From assembly GCA_902779645.1 (NCBI GenBank), contig CACZCH010000006.1, positions 1 through 64,000 of the forward strand: a stretch of DNA of 64,000 nt, in the 5' to 3' direction. The notes below the pieces were generated by a model that saw only the letters and a program-made list of their open reading frames with translations, did not search any database and was not told where the DNA came from. Position numbers and translations under genes: made by a program. Shown here piece after piece: positions 1 through 8,672 of the stretch. Position 1 is the stretch's first letter, and each line of letters begins with the position of its first letter. This DNA comes from an uncultured bacterium. Its GTDB lineage: Bacteria; Cyanobacteriota; Vampirovibrionia; Gastranaerophilales; Gastranaerophilaceae.

Positions 1-35
1 GCAGAATTAGATTTAGAATGATTAATAATGTTTTT

Positions 36-57
36 GTCGGGTTAAAACCCGACCTAT
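36..57. repeat. Palindromic dispersed repeat (GTCGGGTT family)
   Basis: Perfect 8-bp inverted repeat GTCGGGTT/AACCCGAC with a 2-base loop, followed by CTATA. The same 22-base unit recurs at 31422-31443 between hydG and the TM1266-type gene, so it is a dispersed element and not specific to priA. Confidence 0.75.
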
Positions 58-136
58 AATTAAGATAGTCAATATATGTGTTCTTTCTTCTCAAACCGAC
101 TGTTATTTTATTTTTTGCCCAAAAAGAACATAATTT

Positions 137-145
137 TGCTATAAT
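137..145 (+). promoter_or_regulatory. Extended -10 promoter of priA, probably leaderless
   Basis: TG at 137-138, one C, then a perfect TATAAT at 140-145. The priA ATG begins at 152, six bases after the -10 box, which is where transcription should start. No ribosome binding site fits between box and start codon. The mRNA is therefore predicted to be leaderless. No good -35 box is visible, as expected for an extended -10 promoter. Confidence 0.6.
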
Positions 146-151
146 AAATTT

Positions 152-2356
152 ATGAAATACGCAATGGTTCTTGTAAACATTAAAGGATTAGGAGTAAAGA
201 CTTTCAGCTACTTAATACCTGATGAGATGAAGGATATTATCCAAATCGGGCAGGCTGTACTTGTGCCTTTCGGGAGACAGGGACTTATTAACGCTTTTGT
301 TGTCGGCTTTTCAGATTACATCCCCGGAGATTTTCGGGTAAAAAAAATAAACCGAATTTTAGACAAGACTCCGCTATTTTCTCTTAAGTATTTAAAGCTT
401 TTAGAGTGGGTTGCAAACTACTATTGCACGGATTTTGTAACAGTTTTGAACACAGCGCTTCCAATGAGGCTTATAGAAAAGAATGCAAAAGTCGAGCTGG
501 CAGTTTCTTTAATTAAAGAAGACGGTGAAGGGCTAACAAAGCGTCAAAAAGAGATTTTATCTTTGCTGAAAGAGCGCGGAAAATCTTCTCTCATTGAGTT
601 TGAAGAGATTGCAAAAACAACTCGTACTACGATGAAAAAGCTTGCTGATACGGGTTTTGTAAAAATCGAAGAAGAATACATATACAGAAACCCGCTCTCT
701 ATATTTAAAGATGTCCCCGTAGAACCTTTATATAAACTTCAAGGAGAACAAGTAGATGCTTACGAAGGCATCAAAAGTAAATTCAAATCACAAAATCCGA
801 TTTTACTTCACGGTGTGACGGCATCAGGTAAAACGGAAGTTTATTTTAAACTTATTCAAGATGTACTTGATGAAGGGAAAAATGTGCTGTTCTTAGCTCC
901 CGAGATTGCACTTGCTTCTCAGCTTACAAAACGTCTTGCGCGAAAATTCGGGATAAAAGATGTCGCAATATGGCACAGTTCAATAGGCGAAGGTGAAAAA
1001 TACGACGTTTGGCAAAGACTTTATAAAAATGAAATCCGTATACTTGCAGGAGCTCGTTCCGCCGTTTTTGCACCTTTGCAAAACATAGGCTTAATAATAA
1101 TAGACGAAGAACACGAAGGAGCATACAAGCAGACAAACCCTGCTCCAAGATATGACGCAAGAGTTGTAGCCCGTCGTCTTGCTCAATTCTATCAAGCTCC
1201 GCTGATTTTAGGTTCAGCAACTCCCGATGTTTCAACGTATTATTACGCATCTAATAACAATAACCTATTTGAAATGAAGCACAGGTTTAATAATTCACCG
1301 CTTGCTAAACCGCAGGTCATAAATATGCAGGAGCACGGAAAAGCGGCATACAGAAACATTATCTCTAAACCGCTCCAAACAGAAATAACGGAAACCTTAG
1401 AGCGAGGTCAGCAGGTCATTCTGCTTATGAACCGCAGAGGATATTCAACCTATACCCAATGTAAAGCCTGCGGAACGGTTATAGAATGTCCCGACTGCTC
1501 AATCCCCATGATTTGGCACGCAAGCATTAAACAGCTTAAATGCCACTATTGCAACAAAGAAATGACTTTTCCCGACTATTGTCCGCAATGCGGAAGTGAT
1601 GCGCTTTCAACCTCGGGAGTAGGAACACAAAAAATAGAAGTCTTAATAAAAGAGCTTTACCCGAATGCAAGAGTAGAGAGAATTGACAGCGACATCTTAA
1701 CAAAAAAGAATGCACATATAGAGCTTTTGAGTAAATTCCAGCGCGGAGAAATAGATATCTTAGTCGGAACTCAAATGATAGCAAAAGGACTCGATAACCC
1801 CAATGTTACATTAGTAGGTGTCTTAAGTGCAGATTCAGGGTTTAGCGTTCCCGATTACAGAGCATCAGAGCGCGGATTCCAGCTTCTTACCCAAGTTGCT
1901 GGACGTGCAGGACGCGGAGAGTTCAAAGGTAAAGTGCTTTTCCAAACATATAACCCCGAATACTACGCTTTCCAATCCGCTAAATCTCAAAACTATGAAA
2001 AATTCTTTGAAACAGAAATTAAATCGCGCGAAGAGTATGATTATCCCCCGTTTAGCCAAATTGTGCGTTTGATAATATCATCAGAAAACAACTTTAGGGC
2101 AGAAAAATCCTCTATGGAAATCGCAATGAAATTTAACTCTATGACAGAAAAATTCGGATTCAGCGAATACGTCGAAGTCCTCGGACCAACCCCTTGCGTT
2201 ATAGAAAAAATAAACGGATTCTATCGGTTCCAAATCCTAATCAAAAACAAACTATCTCAGAAAGGACACGATTTTATATCAAAATTCCTGAACAAAATAA
2301 CAATGCCAAAAGATATAAGACTCGCTATTGACGTCGACCCGCTGGATATTTTATAG
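152..2356 (+). CDS. priA: Primosomal protein N' (PriA), replication restart helicase
   Basis: PriA is the 3'-5' superfamily 2 DNA helicase that recognises stalled forks and reloads the replisome. The 734-residue length is normal. The N-terminal fork-binding domain is followed by Walker A (GVTASGKT, about residue 221) and a DEEH box near residue 316. A cysteine-rich zinc insertion (CxxC pairs such as CKAC, CPDC, CHYC and CPQC) lies between the helicase lobes near residues 440-485. The QVAGRAGRG motif VI follows. The ATG at 152 sits six bases after an extended -10 box, so translation may be leaderless. The gene is monocistronic; no gene follows on this strand for more than 600 bases. Confidence 0.97.
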   Translation: MKYAMVLVNIKGLGVKTFSYLIPDEMKDIIQIGQAVLVPFGRQGLINAFVVGFSDYIPGDFRVKKINRILDKTPLFSLKYLKLLEWVANYYCTDFVTVLNTALPMRLIEKNAKVELAVSLIKEDGEGLTKRQKEILSLLKERGKSSLIEFEEIAKTTRTTMKKLADTGFVKIEEEYIYRNPLSIFKDVPVEPLYKLQGEQVDAYEGIKSKFKSQNPILLHGVTASGKTEVYFKLIQDVLDEGKNVLFLAPEIALASQLTKRLARKFGIKDVAIWHSSIGEGEKYDVWQRLYKNEIRILAGARSAVFAPLQNIGLIIIDEEHEGAYKQTNPAPRYDARVVARRLAQFYQAPLILGSATPDVSTYYYASNNNNLFEMKHRFNNSPLAKPQVINMQEHGKAAYRNIISKPLQTEITETLERGQQVILLMNRRGYSTYTQCKACGTVIECPDCSIPMIWHASIKQLKCHYCNKEMTFPDYCPQCGSDALSTSGVGTQKIEVLIKELYPNARVERIDSDILTKKNAHIELLSKFQRGEIDILVGTQMIAKGLDNPNVTLVGVLSADSGFSVPDYRASERGFQLLTQVAGRAGRGEFKGKVLFQTYNPEYYAFQSAKSQNYEKFFETEIKSREEYDYPPFSQIVRLIISSENNFRAEKSSMEIAMKFNSMTEKFGFSEYVEVLGPTPCVIEKINGFYRFQILIKNKLSQKGHDFISKFLNKITMPKDIRLAIDVDPLDIL

Positions 2357-2708
2357 GCAAGTGGATTAAAAGAATGTTCTCAAAAGAGGTTTATCTTCAC
2401 GGAGTCAGAAAGTGACAGTTCACTACAATTACAAACTTGGATGCCCCGCATCCGGAACAGAATACAAGTTTGGCTCAAAACCCTCTCATGACAGATGGAA
2501 AAATTTATAACAATTCATGCAAAAGAATCTCATACTATTCTTGAAAAAGATACTTCGCCATAAATGGTTATTTGGCTCAGTATGACGAGAATCGTAGTTT
2601 TGACAGAATCTTACTTTAAAATTGTATATAATTACTATTTTTAATATCAAAGCGGTGCGAATTTTCGCACCGCTTTGAATAAATTTGCTAATGTTATTTC
2701 AGTATAAA
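2357..2708. other. Gene-free stretch with a decayed dispersed repeat
   Basis: No convincing reading frame. Positions about 2518-2590 match the right half of the dispersed repeat seen intact at 56902-57045 (GAATCTC, GATACTTCGC, CTCAGTATGAC blocks). The rest is unassigned up to the hairpin at 2647-2678. Confidence 0.6.
2647..2678 (-). terminator. Strong hairpin, probable terminator of the ferredoxin gene
   Basis: A perfect 15-bp stem (TCAAAGCGGTGCGAA and its complement) with a 2-base loop lies about 30 bases beyond the ferredoxin stop codon. The T-tract is weak on both strands, so this may be an inefficient or Rho-assisted terminator. Confidence 0.6.
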
Positions 2709-2885
2709 CTATTCCACAACGATAGCTGAAACAGGGCAAGCACCTGCTGCTTCTTGAATAGCATCTTCATTTCCTGCAATGTTAGCTGCGTTTACAACTG
2801 CTTTATCTTCTACTGAGAATACAGCGTCACAAATTGATTCGCAAGCACCGCAAGCAATACATGAATCTTCAATAGTTACTGTCAT
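2709..2885 (-). CDS. Small single-cluster [4Fe-4S] ferredoxin
   Basis: A 58-residue acidic protein. The ligand run CIACGACESIC (Cys9, 12, 15, 19) and a distal Cys50-Pro are visible. This gives the CxxCxxC plus Cys-Pro pattern of a one-cluster bacterial ferredoxin, a soluble cytoplasmic electron carrier. The ATG has a clear AAGGAG site seven bases upstream. The gene stands alone with its own promoter (2963-2990) and terminator-like hairpin. It is a plausible redox partner for the hydrogenase encoded at 11.9-16.1 kb, but that is inference. No second set of four ligands is present, so it is not a 2[4Fe-4S] clostridial ferredoxin. Confidence 0.9.
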   Translation of the reverse strand: MTVTIEDSCIACGACESICDAVFSVEDKAVVNAANIAGNEDAIQEAAGACPVSAIVVE

Positions 2886-2904
2886 TTTATTTTCTCCTTT
2901 TCTG

Positions 2905-2924
2905 TATCGAATTTGAATTCGATA
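2905..2924. promoter_or_regulatory. Palindrome in the ferredoxin leader
   Basis: A 9-bp inverted repeat (TATCGAATT, 2-base centre, AATTCGATA) lies just upstream of the ferredoxin ribosome binding site and downstream of its promoter. It could be an operator or an mRNA hairpin. A second short one (GTCTTT/AAAGAC, 2942-2956) lies between it and the promoter. No regulator can be named. Confidence 0.4.
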
Positions 2925-2962
2925 ATTTGTAAATATCTCCCGTCTTTTATAAAGACAATTTC

Positions 2963-2990
2963 ATTATACATATTCAAAGATAAAATACAA
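2963..2990 (-). promoter_or_regulatory. Sigma-70 type promoter of the ferredoxin gene
   Basis: Reading on the minus strand: TTGTAT (2990-2985), a 16-base spacer, then a perfect TATAAT (2968-2963). The predicted start lies near 2956, leaving a leader of about 70 bases that contains two palindromes. Confidence 0.6.
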
Positions 2991-3014
2991 GGTTAGTTAT
3001 AATTAACCGAATTA

Positions 3015-3023
3015 TGCTAAAAT
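3015..3023 (+). promoter_or_regulatory. Extended -10 promoter of comEC, probably leaderless
   Basis: TGC then TAAAAT at 3018-3023, exactly six bases before the comEC ATG at 3030. There is no ribosome binding site in the gap. This is the same TGC-TAnnnT-N6-ATG layout as at priA (137-152) and at 49567-49582. Confidence 0.5.
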
Positions 3024-3029
3024 TATTCT

Positions 3030-5444
3030 ATGTTCAAAAGCATTTGTTCAACAATTTCACAAAATAAAAATATTTTAATGCTTGTAACAGTCGGGGTTTA
3101 TATTTTTGCTTTGGTTGGGGTTCTGAGCGATCAAGCTGTCCTATTCTGTTCAATTCTGACAGCTTTCTTAATCTTTTCCGCACTAAAGAATTTATTCCCC
3201 TACAAAATAATTATAACTTGGGCGTTAATTTTCTATTTTGGAATATTTAACTGCTCTTCAAGACTAAATGATACTGATGATTTATTAAACCTTGCTCCCG
3301 TTAATTCTACTATTTACGGCAAAATATTATCTATTCCGCAAAACAAAGATAACAGTAAACAACAATTTTTCTTCAAAGTAAATAAAATTGAATATGACGG
3401 AATAGTCAGGAATTTTAATAAAGAAAAAGTTCTCGTATCACTGAATACAGACGAAAAACTAAACATATATGATTCCTATAAAATCAGAGGCAGACTCTCT
3501 GTCCCATTCAAAGCGGGTAATCCTTCTCAATTTGACTATGGAAATTATTTGAGAAATTTTAACGCACACGCAGTATTCTACGGAAGAAATCCATACTCAA
3601 TGAAGGATTTGGATATTCCATGTTTTGAAAAATTACCATCAGAAAAAACTAATTTAGAAAAAACTCTCCAAGAAATTAATAATTATAGAGAACACATTCT
3701 TAACATACATTCAAAATACTTAAAATCACCAAACCTTGAAATATTAGGCGGTATTGTTTTCGGTGATGACGCCGTATCTCCGCCAAAAGACATCAAACAG
3801 TCTTTTGTAAATTCAGGTCTCTTGCACATACTTGCTGCTTCAGGTATGAATGTTGCTTTTATATACGGATTTTTCTTTTATATTCTGAACTTCTTTAAAA
3901 TTCCATACAGAATTAACATTATAACCTGCATCTTAGCGGTTTTTGCATACGTTTTTATGACAGGGCTGGGCGCTTCTGTCGTAAGAGCTGCGCTGATGTT
4001 ACTCTTTGTATTAATAGGAAAACTTATTGACAGAGATGCACACAGCATTGCTCTACTGTCTTTTGTTGCATTTCTTATGCTGATTTATAACCCTATGTAT
4101 ATAAACGATGTCGGTTTTCAATTATCGTTTATCGTTACATTCGGTCTGCTTCTTACAACACCTTACATAATCCAAACTCAGAGTAAATTTCTGAACTGGA
4201 TAATAGGCTCAATAATAATTCCCGTTATTGCTCAAATTTGGGTTATCCCTATTCAAATTTTTTATTTTAACAACATCAGCATTTATTCCGTTTTCGCGAA
4301 TATTATGAGCGTACCTTTCTTATCCGTAATAAGCTTTGGCGGTTTTATCAGTTCTCTGCTGGCTCTGATTAAACCAATCTCAAGCATTATTTGCCAAGTT
4401 TTTGACTTTGTTTTAAATCCGCTGATTAGTTTTGTAATTAACATCTCTGACTTTTGGGGCGCGCTTCCGAATTCAACACTCCAAACCACACACCCGAATC
4501 CGATACAATTAATTATTTATTATTTAATAGTTATTAATTTGACATTGTTTTTAAATAAAGATTTCCGCGATAAATTCTTTAGAAAAATGAGTCTAAGTTT
4601 GCCGATTTTAGTCTCTGTTTTACTAATATCAACTATCTCTTTACCGAACCGCAATCTCGAGATAACAGCATTTGATGTAGGAAATGCAGATGCCTTTATG
4701 ATAAAAACTCCGGACAACAAATACTTAATGATAGATACCGGAAAAGCCGGTTATAACGGAGGAAAATCTCAAGCAGAACTGTTAATACTCAAATATTTTA
4801 TTGACAGAGGTGTCAAAAATCTTGATTCAATTATTGTTACTCACTTTGACAACGACCACTGCGGAGGTACGGTTGATTTAATAAAAGGACTCGGGGTAAA
4901 TAAAGTTTATGTAAACACCATTAATCATCCATCTAATCAAGCAAAACAAATTTATGAAACCGCTAAAGAAAACAATGTTAAACTGATTGAAGCAGAGAAC
5001 AATCAAACAGTATATGATAACTCCAATTTGACTATTACCAATTATATAGTTAAAAATACAAAAGGCATAGGAGATAATGAAAGTTCAATAATTACCCTCC
5101 TTAAATACAATGATTTTTCTATGCTTTTTATGGGTGATGCAGGTATACAAACTTTTAACAAATTACGAACCGAATTACCGCCAAACATCACTGTGCTAAA
5201 AGTCGGGCATCACGGCGCATCAGGAGTTATTAATAAATCTATGGCAGAATATCTTAATCCAAAATATTCAATAATCTCAACAGGAGAAAACAAATTCGGC
5301 CACCCGTCAATCTATACAATTGAAACGCTTAGAAATTCCTATCAACTAAGAACAGATATTCAAAATTCAATAAGGATAATCGTAACTCCGTATAAATATG
5401 AAATAATGACATATAATCAAAACAAGAAAAAATATACAAAATAA
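3030..5444 (+). CDS. comEC: ComEC/Rec2 family DNA-uptake channel protein
   Basis: ComEC forms the inner-membrane channel for single-stranded DNA entry in natural transformation. At 804 residues it has the full three-part family layout. The N-terminal membrane and OB-like region (about 1-200) is followed by the multi-spanning competence domain, with HILAASGMN near residue 270. The C-terminal metallo-beta-lactamase-like domain (about 545-800) holds THFDNDHCGG, a late MGDAG and VGHHGASG. The metal-binding residues look intact. It is monocistronic, likely leaderless, and ends at a bidirectional hairpin. No other competence gene is in the window, so whether the organism transforms is not shown here. 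Confidence 0.93.
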   Translation: MFKSICSTISQNKNILMLVTVGVYIFALVGVLSDQAVLFCSILTAFLIFSALKNLFPYKIIITWALIFYFGIFNCSSRLNDTDDLLNLAPVNSTIYGKILSIPQNKDNSKQQFFFKVNKIEYDGIVRNFNKEKVLVSLNTDEKLNIYDSYKIRGRLSVPFKAGNPSQFDYGNYLRNFNAHAVFYGRNPYSMKDLDIPCFEKLPSEKTNLEKTLQEINNYREHILNIHSKYLKSPNLEILGGIVFGDDAVSPPKDIKQSFVNSGLLHILAASGMNVAFIYGFFFYILNFFKIPYRINIITCILAVFAYVFMTGLGASVVRAALMLLFVLIGKLIDRDAHSIALLSFVAFLMLIYNPMYINDVGFQLSFIVTFGLLLTTPYIIQTQSKFLNWIIGSIIIPVIAQIWVIPIQIFYFNNISIYSVFANIMSVPFLSVISFGGFISSLLALIKPISSIICQVFDFVLNPLISFVINISDFWGALPNSTLQTTHPNPIQLIIYYLIVINLTLFLNKDFRDKFFRKMSLSLPILVSVLLISTISLPNRNLEITAFDVGNADAFMIKTPDNKYLMIDTGKAGYNGGKSQAELLILKYFIDRGVKNLDSIIVTHFDNDHCGGTVDLIKGLGVNKVYVNTINHPSNQAKQIYETAKENNVKLIEAENNQTVYDNSNLTITNYIVKNTKGIGDNESSIITLLKYNDFSMLFMGDAGIQTFNKLRTELPPNITVLKVGHHGASGVINKSMAEYLNPKYSIISTGENKFGHPSIYTIETLRNSYQLRTDIQNSIRIIVTPYKYEIMTYNQNKKKYTK

Positions 5445-5452
5445 TATATTAA

Positions 5453-5484
5453 AGGTGCAGGGTTGGATTCACAACCCCGCACCT
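5453..5484. terminator. Bidirectional terminator between comEC and ung
   Basis: A 13-bp stem with one mismatch (AGGTGCAGGGTTG against CAACCCCGCACCT) sits between two convergent genes, so it can end both transcripts. Confidence 0.7.
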
Positions 5485-5509
5485 AATTAGTTCTATATAA
5501 TTTCCTATT

Positions 5510-6235
5510 CTATGTTCTCCAATCGATTTCCTTCTCGCCCAGTGATTTTAAGAGTTCATTAGTTTTTTTAAAATTCGGAGTAGTTGTAAATGCTCCTATC
5601 TTTCCGTCTTTCAATGTAGAATTTTTTGCATTCCCCATATTTGAAGGATGAGAAGAGCGAAGAATAAATATATTGTGTTTTTTGTATTCCTCCTCTCTCT
5701 CAAACGAAAATTGCTCAATATCATTTGCAGGATTTCCCCAAAGAATAATAACCAATGGTTTTTCTCTTTTAAGGAGTTTGTTAATTATAATATCTATAAC
5801 AGGAAGCCAAAATTTGTTTCTTGAAGCTAAACTTTCTGATTTAGAAAAAGATAGGGCTCTGTTCAACAAAAGAACTCCTTGCTTAGCCCACGGTGTCAGA
5901 TTACCGGATATATTCACCCCAACTCCGGTATCTTCGTTTATTTTTTCAAAAATATTTTTTAAGCTTGCCGGAATCTTACCTGAAAGTTTGGAAAAAGCAA
6001 GTCCGTGAGCATCTTCTTTATTCGGGTAAGGATCTTGTCCCATAATAAGAACCTTTACTTTATCAAAAGGGGTTATTTTAAGAGCATGGTATATTCCGCT
6101 GTTTTCAGCTTCACAAGGAAGAATCTCCTGCATCTTTCTTTTTGTTTCTATCTCAGTATACTTTTTCGCCAAGCAGACTCGTTCTTCTTCATTAAGAACG
6201 CTATACCATGATTCTCCGATTAAATCTTTTAACAT
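5510..6235 (-). CDS. ung: Uracil-DNA glycosylase, family 1
   Basis: Ung removes uracil from DNA and starts base excision repair. The water-activating motif GQDPYP is followed by the AHGLAFS run (about residues 66-81). The LLLNRAL strand, the LWGNPA motif and the C-terminal HPS loop (SSHPSN, near residue 196) are all present. Length 241 is slightly above the usual 220-230. It is the last gene of a same-strand run (proA, tyrA, TolC-like, ung), but a repeat-filled gap of 82 bases separates it from the TolC-like gene, so co-transcription is uncertain. Confidence 0.97.
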   Translation of the reverse strand: MLKDLIGESWYSVLNEEERVCLAKKYTEIETKRKMQEILPCEAENSGIYHALKITPFDKVKVLIMGQDPYPNKEDAHGLAFSKLSGKIPASLKNIFEKINEDTGVGVNISGNLTPWAKQGVLLLNRALSFSKSESLASRNKFWLPVIDIIINKLLKREKPLVIILWGNPANDIEQFSFEREEEYKKHNIFILRSSHPSNMGNAKNSTLKDGKIGAFTTTPNFKKTNELLKSLGEKEIDWRT

Positions 6236-6251
6236 ATAAACAATCCTAATT

Positions 6252-6287
6252 CCCCCTCACCCCTATCCTCTACCGCAGGGAGAGGGA
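6252..6287. repeat. Dispersed CCCTCACCC...GGGAGAGGG palindromic repeat
   Basis: An imperfect inverted repeat of the type CCCTCACCCCTATCCTCT then GGGAGAGGG. Relatives sit at 46623-46658 and 56201-56234. This copy lies between ung and the TolC-like gene. Confidence 0.65.
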
Positions 6288-6317
6288 ACCCTCCGCGCAG
6301 GATTTTTACTATATTTA

Positions 6318-7811
6318 CTACAAATTTTCTTTTACTTTTTTATGTTTCTTCTGCTTTATTTCTTTCTCATCACACCCTAATGCTTCATTCAAATGTTCGA
6401 TAAGTTCTTCTGAATGTTCATGAACCGCATGCCGTGATTTGTGGTGGATATCTACAAGATGATAATGCATAGCTTCTTCCACCTGTATTAATGATTTATT
6501 GTAGAACGTTAAACTTGTAATATAGTTCTGCATAGCAGTTATATAATCTTTTCGTGCATCTTGAAGTGCAACATAATTAAGAGCACCGCTTTCATACATT
6601 TTTTCTACCGTACTTATGTTTTCCAATGCCTGTGTTGCGGTATTTTGTGCATAAGGAACATCATCAGCCGCAAATTCTAAATTATTCATTGCTCTTTGGA
6701 CTTCAAAATACAAATCTTTTTTAAACAAAGTTATTTCGTTATCAGCAAGTTTTAACTGTGCATCCGCACCTTTAATAGAGTGTTTTAACTCCATTAAATT
6801 GACACTTGTTGAAAGGTTTACACCAACCTGAAGGCTGTTATTTGAGAATTCGCTAGAATTATTATAGCCATACCCCACGTTCGCAGTAAGTTCAGGAAGA
6901 TAAGTTCTTTTGACGTATTTCAGAGCCTGCTCCATTGCGTTTTTTGTTGATTCAAGAGCTTTTAAATCAGGACTGTTATTATACGCAATATCAACAGCTT
7001 TATCCTTTGTAAAATCAAATTTATACGGCTCAAACTTGGGCGGGATTTTTTTATTAGCATATCCGTAATCGTGATTGTAAGCAAAAGTTTTTGTGTTTAC
7101 TATGTTATAACTTGGAGTATTTTCAATAAACATAGCATTGCTCAAATCAACTTTTGCATTCTTAAGAACTGTTTTTGCATAAGCAAGTTCAAATAACGCT
7201 TTACTCAGCTGAACTTGAGCTGTTGTTCTATCCGGGGCTCCTTTAGCTATTTTTAGATATTTTTTACAAATAACCACATTGTCTTCTGCAATTGAAACAA
7301 GAGCCTGAGCTCTTAATACATCATAATACTTCTCTTTGACATGAAAAAGCGTTCCGCAGAGACTATCCATAAATTCATATTCCGCACCGATTTTATAAAA
7401 CTCTTCCATCTTAATATTGGCTATTGATTTACCAAAATCAAAAACCAGCTGATTAACCGCAACAGCGACATTAGGAAGTTCTCTGTAATAACGGCTGTAA
7501 ACATCGGTATTAGAATTGTTCTCGTTATGGAATCCTACTCCGGCTCCTATTACAGGAAAGAATACCGATTTTGCTCGCCCTACGTTGCTCTTTGCCAAAT
7601 CTAATTCATATTTTTTACGTCTTATTTTAGGGCTGTTTTTGTACGCAAGCGCAACACACTCAGCAATGTTTAATTCTGTTCCGTCTTTTACAATTACGGT
7701 CTTAAATAATTCATCGTGTTCATCATACGCAGAGTGCGCAAAAGTTACCGTATTAATATTACCCAATAGCATGACGCTTATAAGCAGGGTGGCCAGTGTT
7801 CTTTTCTTCAT
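6318..7811 (-). CDS. TolC-like outer-membrane efflux channel with a His-rich tail
   Basis: A 497-residue secreted protein with a signal peptide (residues 1 to about 25, MKKRTLATLL then a hydrophobic run ending VTFA-HS). Two tandem outer-membrane-factor repeats each start with the LDLAK.../LKALEST-type helix and an AYKNSP/AYNNSP run, as in the TolC family of trimeric exit ducts for efflux pumps or type I secretion. The C-terminal 50 residues are unusually rich in His, Glu and Lys (HYHLVDIHHKSRHAVHEH), which is not a normal TolC feature and could bind metal or interact in the periplasm. No pump or adaptor gene is adjacent, so the substrate is unknown. Confidence 0.85.
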   Translation of the reverse strand: MKKRTLATLLISVMLLGNINTVTFAHSAYDEHDELFKTVIVKDGTELNIAECVALAYKNSPKIRRKKYELDLAKSNVGRAKSVFFPVIGAGVGFHNENNSNTDVYSRYYRELPNVAVAVNQLVFDFGKSIANIKMEEFYKIGAEYEFMDSLCGTLFHVKEKYYDVLRAQALVSIAEDNVVICKKYLKIAKGAPDRTTAQVQLSKALFELAYAKTVLKNAKVDLSNAMFIENTPSYNIVNTKTFAYNHDYGYANKKIPPKFEPYKFDFTKDKAVDIAYNNSPDLKALESTKNAMEQALKYVKRTYLPELTANVGYGYNNSSEFSNNSLQVGVNLSTSVNLMELKHSIKGADAQLKLADNEITLFKKDLYFEVQRAMNNLEFAADDVPYAQNTATQALENISTVEKMYESGALNYVALQDARKDYITAMQNYITSLTFYNKSLIQVEEAMHYHLVDIHHKSRHAVHEHSEELIEHLNEALGCDEKEIKQKKHKKVKENL

Positions 7812-7878
7812 AAATCTATTATATCACACCCGTCAAGTATGGAATAAATCTGTTTATAAATATTAAATAACAGCGATT

Positions 7879-8646
7879 TTATTTATATAACTCTTCTCTG
7901 AATTTTTTAATCTTTCCTGCTTCTTTTTTGTAATCCGAATTATACAAATTATCTATATTGGAGTTAAGCATTGATACAACTTCTTTTATGTTTGTTTCGT
8001 TCATTTTAATCATATCATTTGCCATCTCAATATTTGACATTGCAAGTCTTGTTGTATCACGGAATCCTGATGAAGCCAGCTGTTGAGCAAGTTCATTATC
8101 CTCAATATTTTTACATAAAGCCTGTGCAATAAGCATTGGAGCGTGAGATATTAGTGCAACTGCTCTGTCATGTTCTTTGGGAGTTGTAAGAACAACTCTT
8201 GCTCCAAACTCTTCTATAATTGATTTAAGAAGTTCAAAATCTTTTTTATTAGTATCTTCTTTTAATGTTACAGCCCAAGTAGCACCGCTAAACAAGTCCG
8301 GAAAAGCATATTCCCAGCCCTGATGTTCAGTCCCTGCCATCGGATGAGACGGAATAAATTTGTAGTTATAAGTTTTTTTTGAGACAAATTCTTTTAGCGA
8401 ACAAACATCTGTAACTATTGTTTTTTCATCCAAATATTCATTTAGCTTATCTAAAATACTCAAAGTTACATTCATAGGAGTGCAAACAAAAACAAGGTCG
8501 CACCCTTTTAAATTATTATAATCTTTAGATACGTTAAATTCGTTTACGCTTCTTGAGATACCAACAACTTCGTGTTTTTTTCCCTCTAAAATATTTTTAA
8601 AAATGGATCCGCCTATTAAACCTAAACCAACAACTCCAATTCTCAT
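7879..8646 (-). CDS. tyrA: Prephenate/arogenate dehydrogenase (TyrA)
   Basis: Oxidative decarboxylation of prephenate or arogenate on the way to tyrosine. The N-terminal Rossmann fold starts with GVVGLGLIGGS (residues 3-13). The family motif HPMAGTEHQG lies near residue 100, and an ALISHAP helix follows. Length 255 is short for TyrA and means there is no chorismate mutase or ACT domain, as in cyanobacterial arogenate dehydrogenases; which substrate is used cannot be read here. The ATG has a good GGGAG site. proA ends 26 bases upstream, so the two are probably one operon. Confidence 0.93.
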   Translation of the reverse strand: MRIGVVGLGLIGGSIFKNILEGKKHEVVGISRSVNEFNVSKDYNNLKGCDLVFVCTPMNVTLSILDKLNEYLDEKTIVTDVCSLKEFVSKKTYNYKFIPSHPMAGTEHQGWEYAFPDLFSGATWAVTLKEDTNKKDFELLKSIIEEFGARVVLTTPKEHDRAVALISHAPMLIAQALCKNIEDNELAQQLASSGFRDTTRLAMSNIEMANDMIKMNETNIKEVVSMLNSNIDNLYNSDYKKEAGKIKKFREELYK

Positions 8647-8672
8647 ATTTAACTCCCAACAAAAAATTATTT

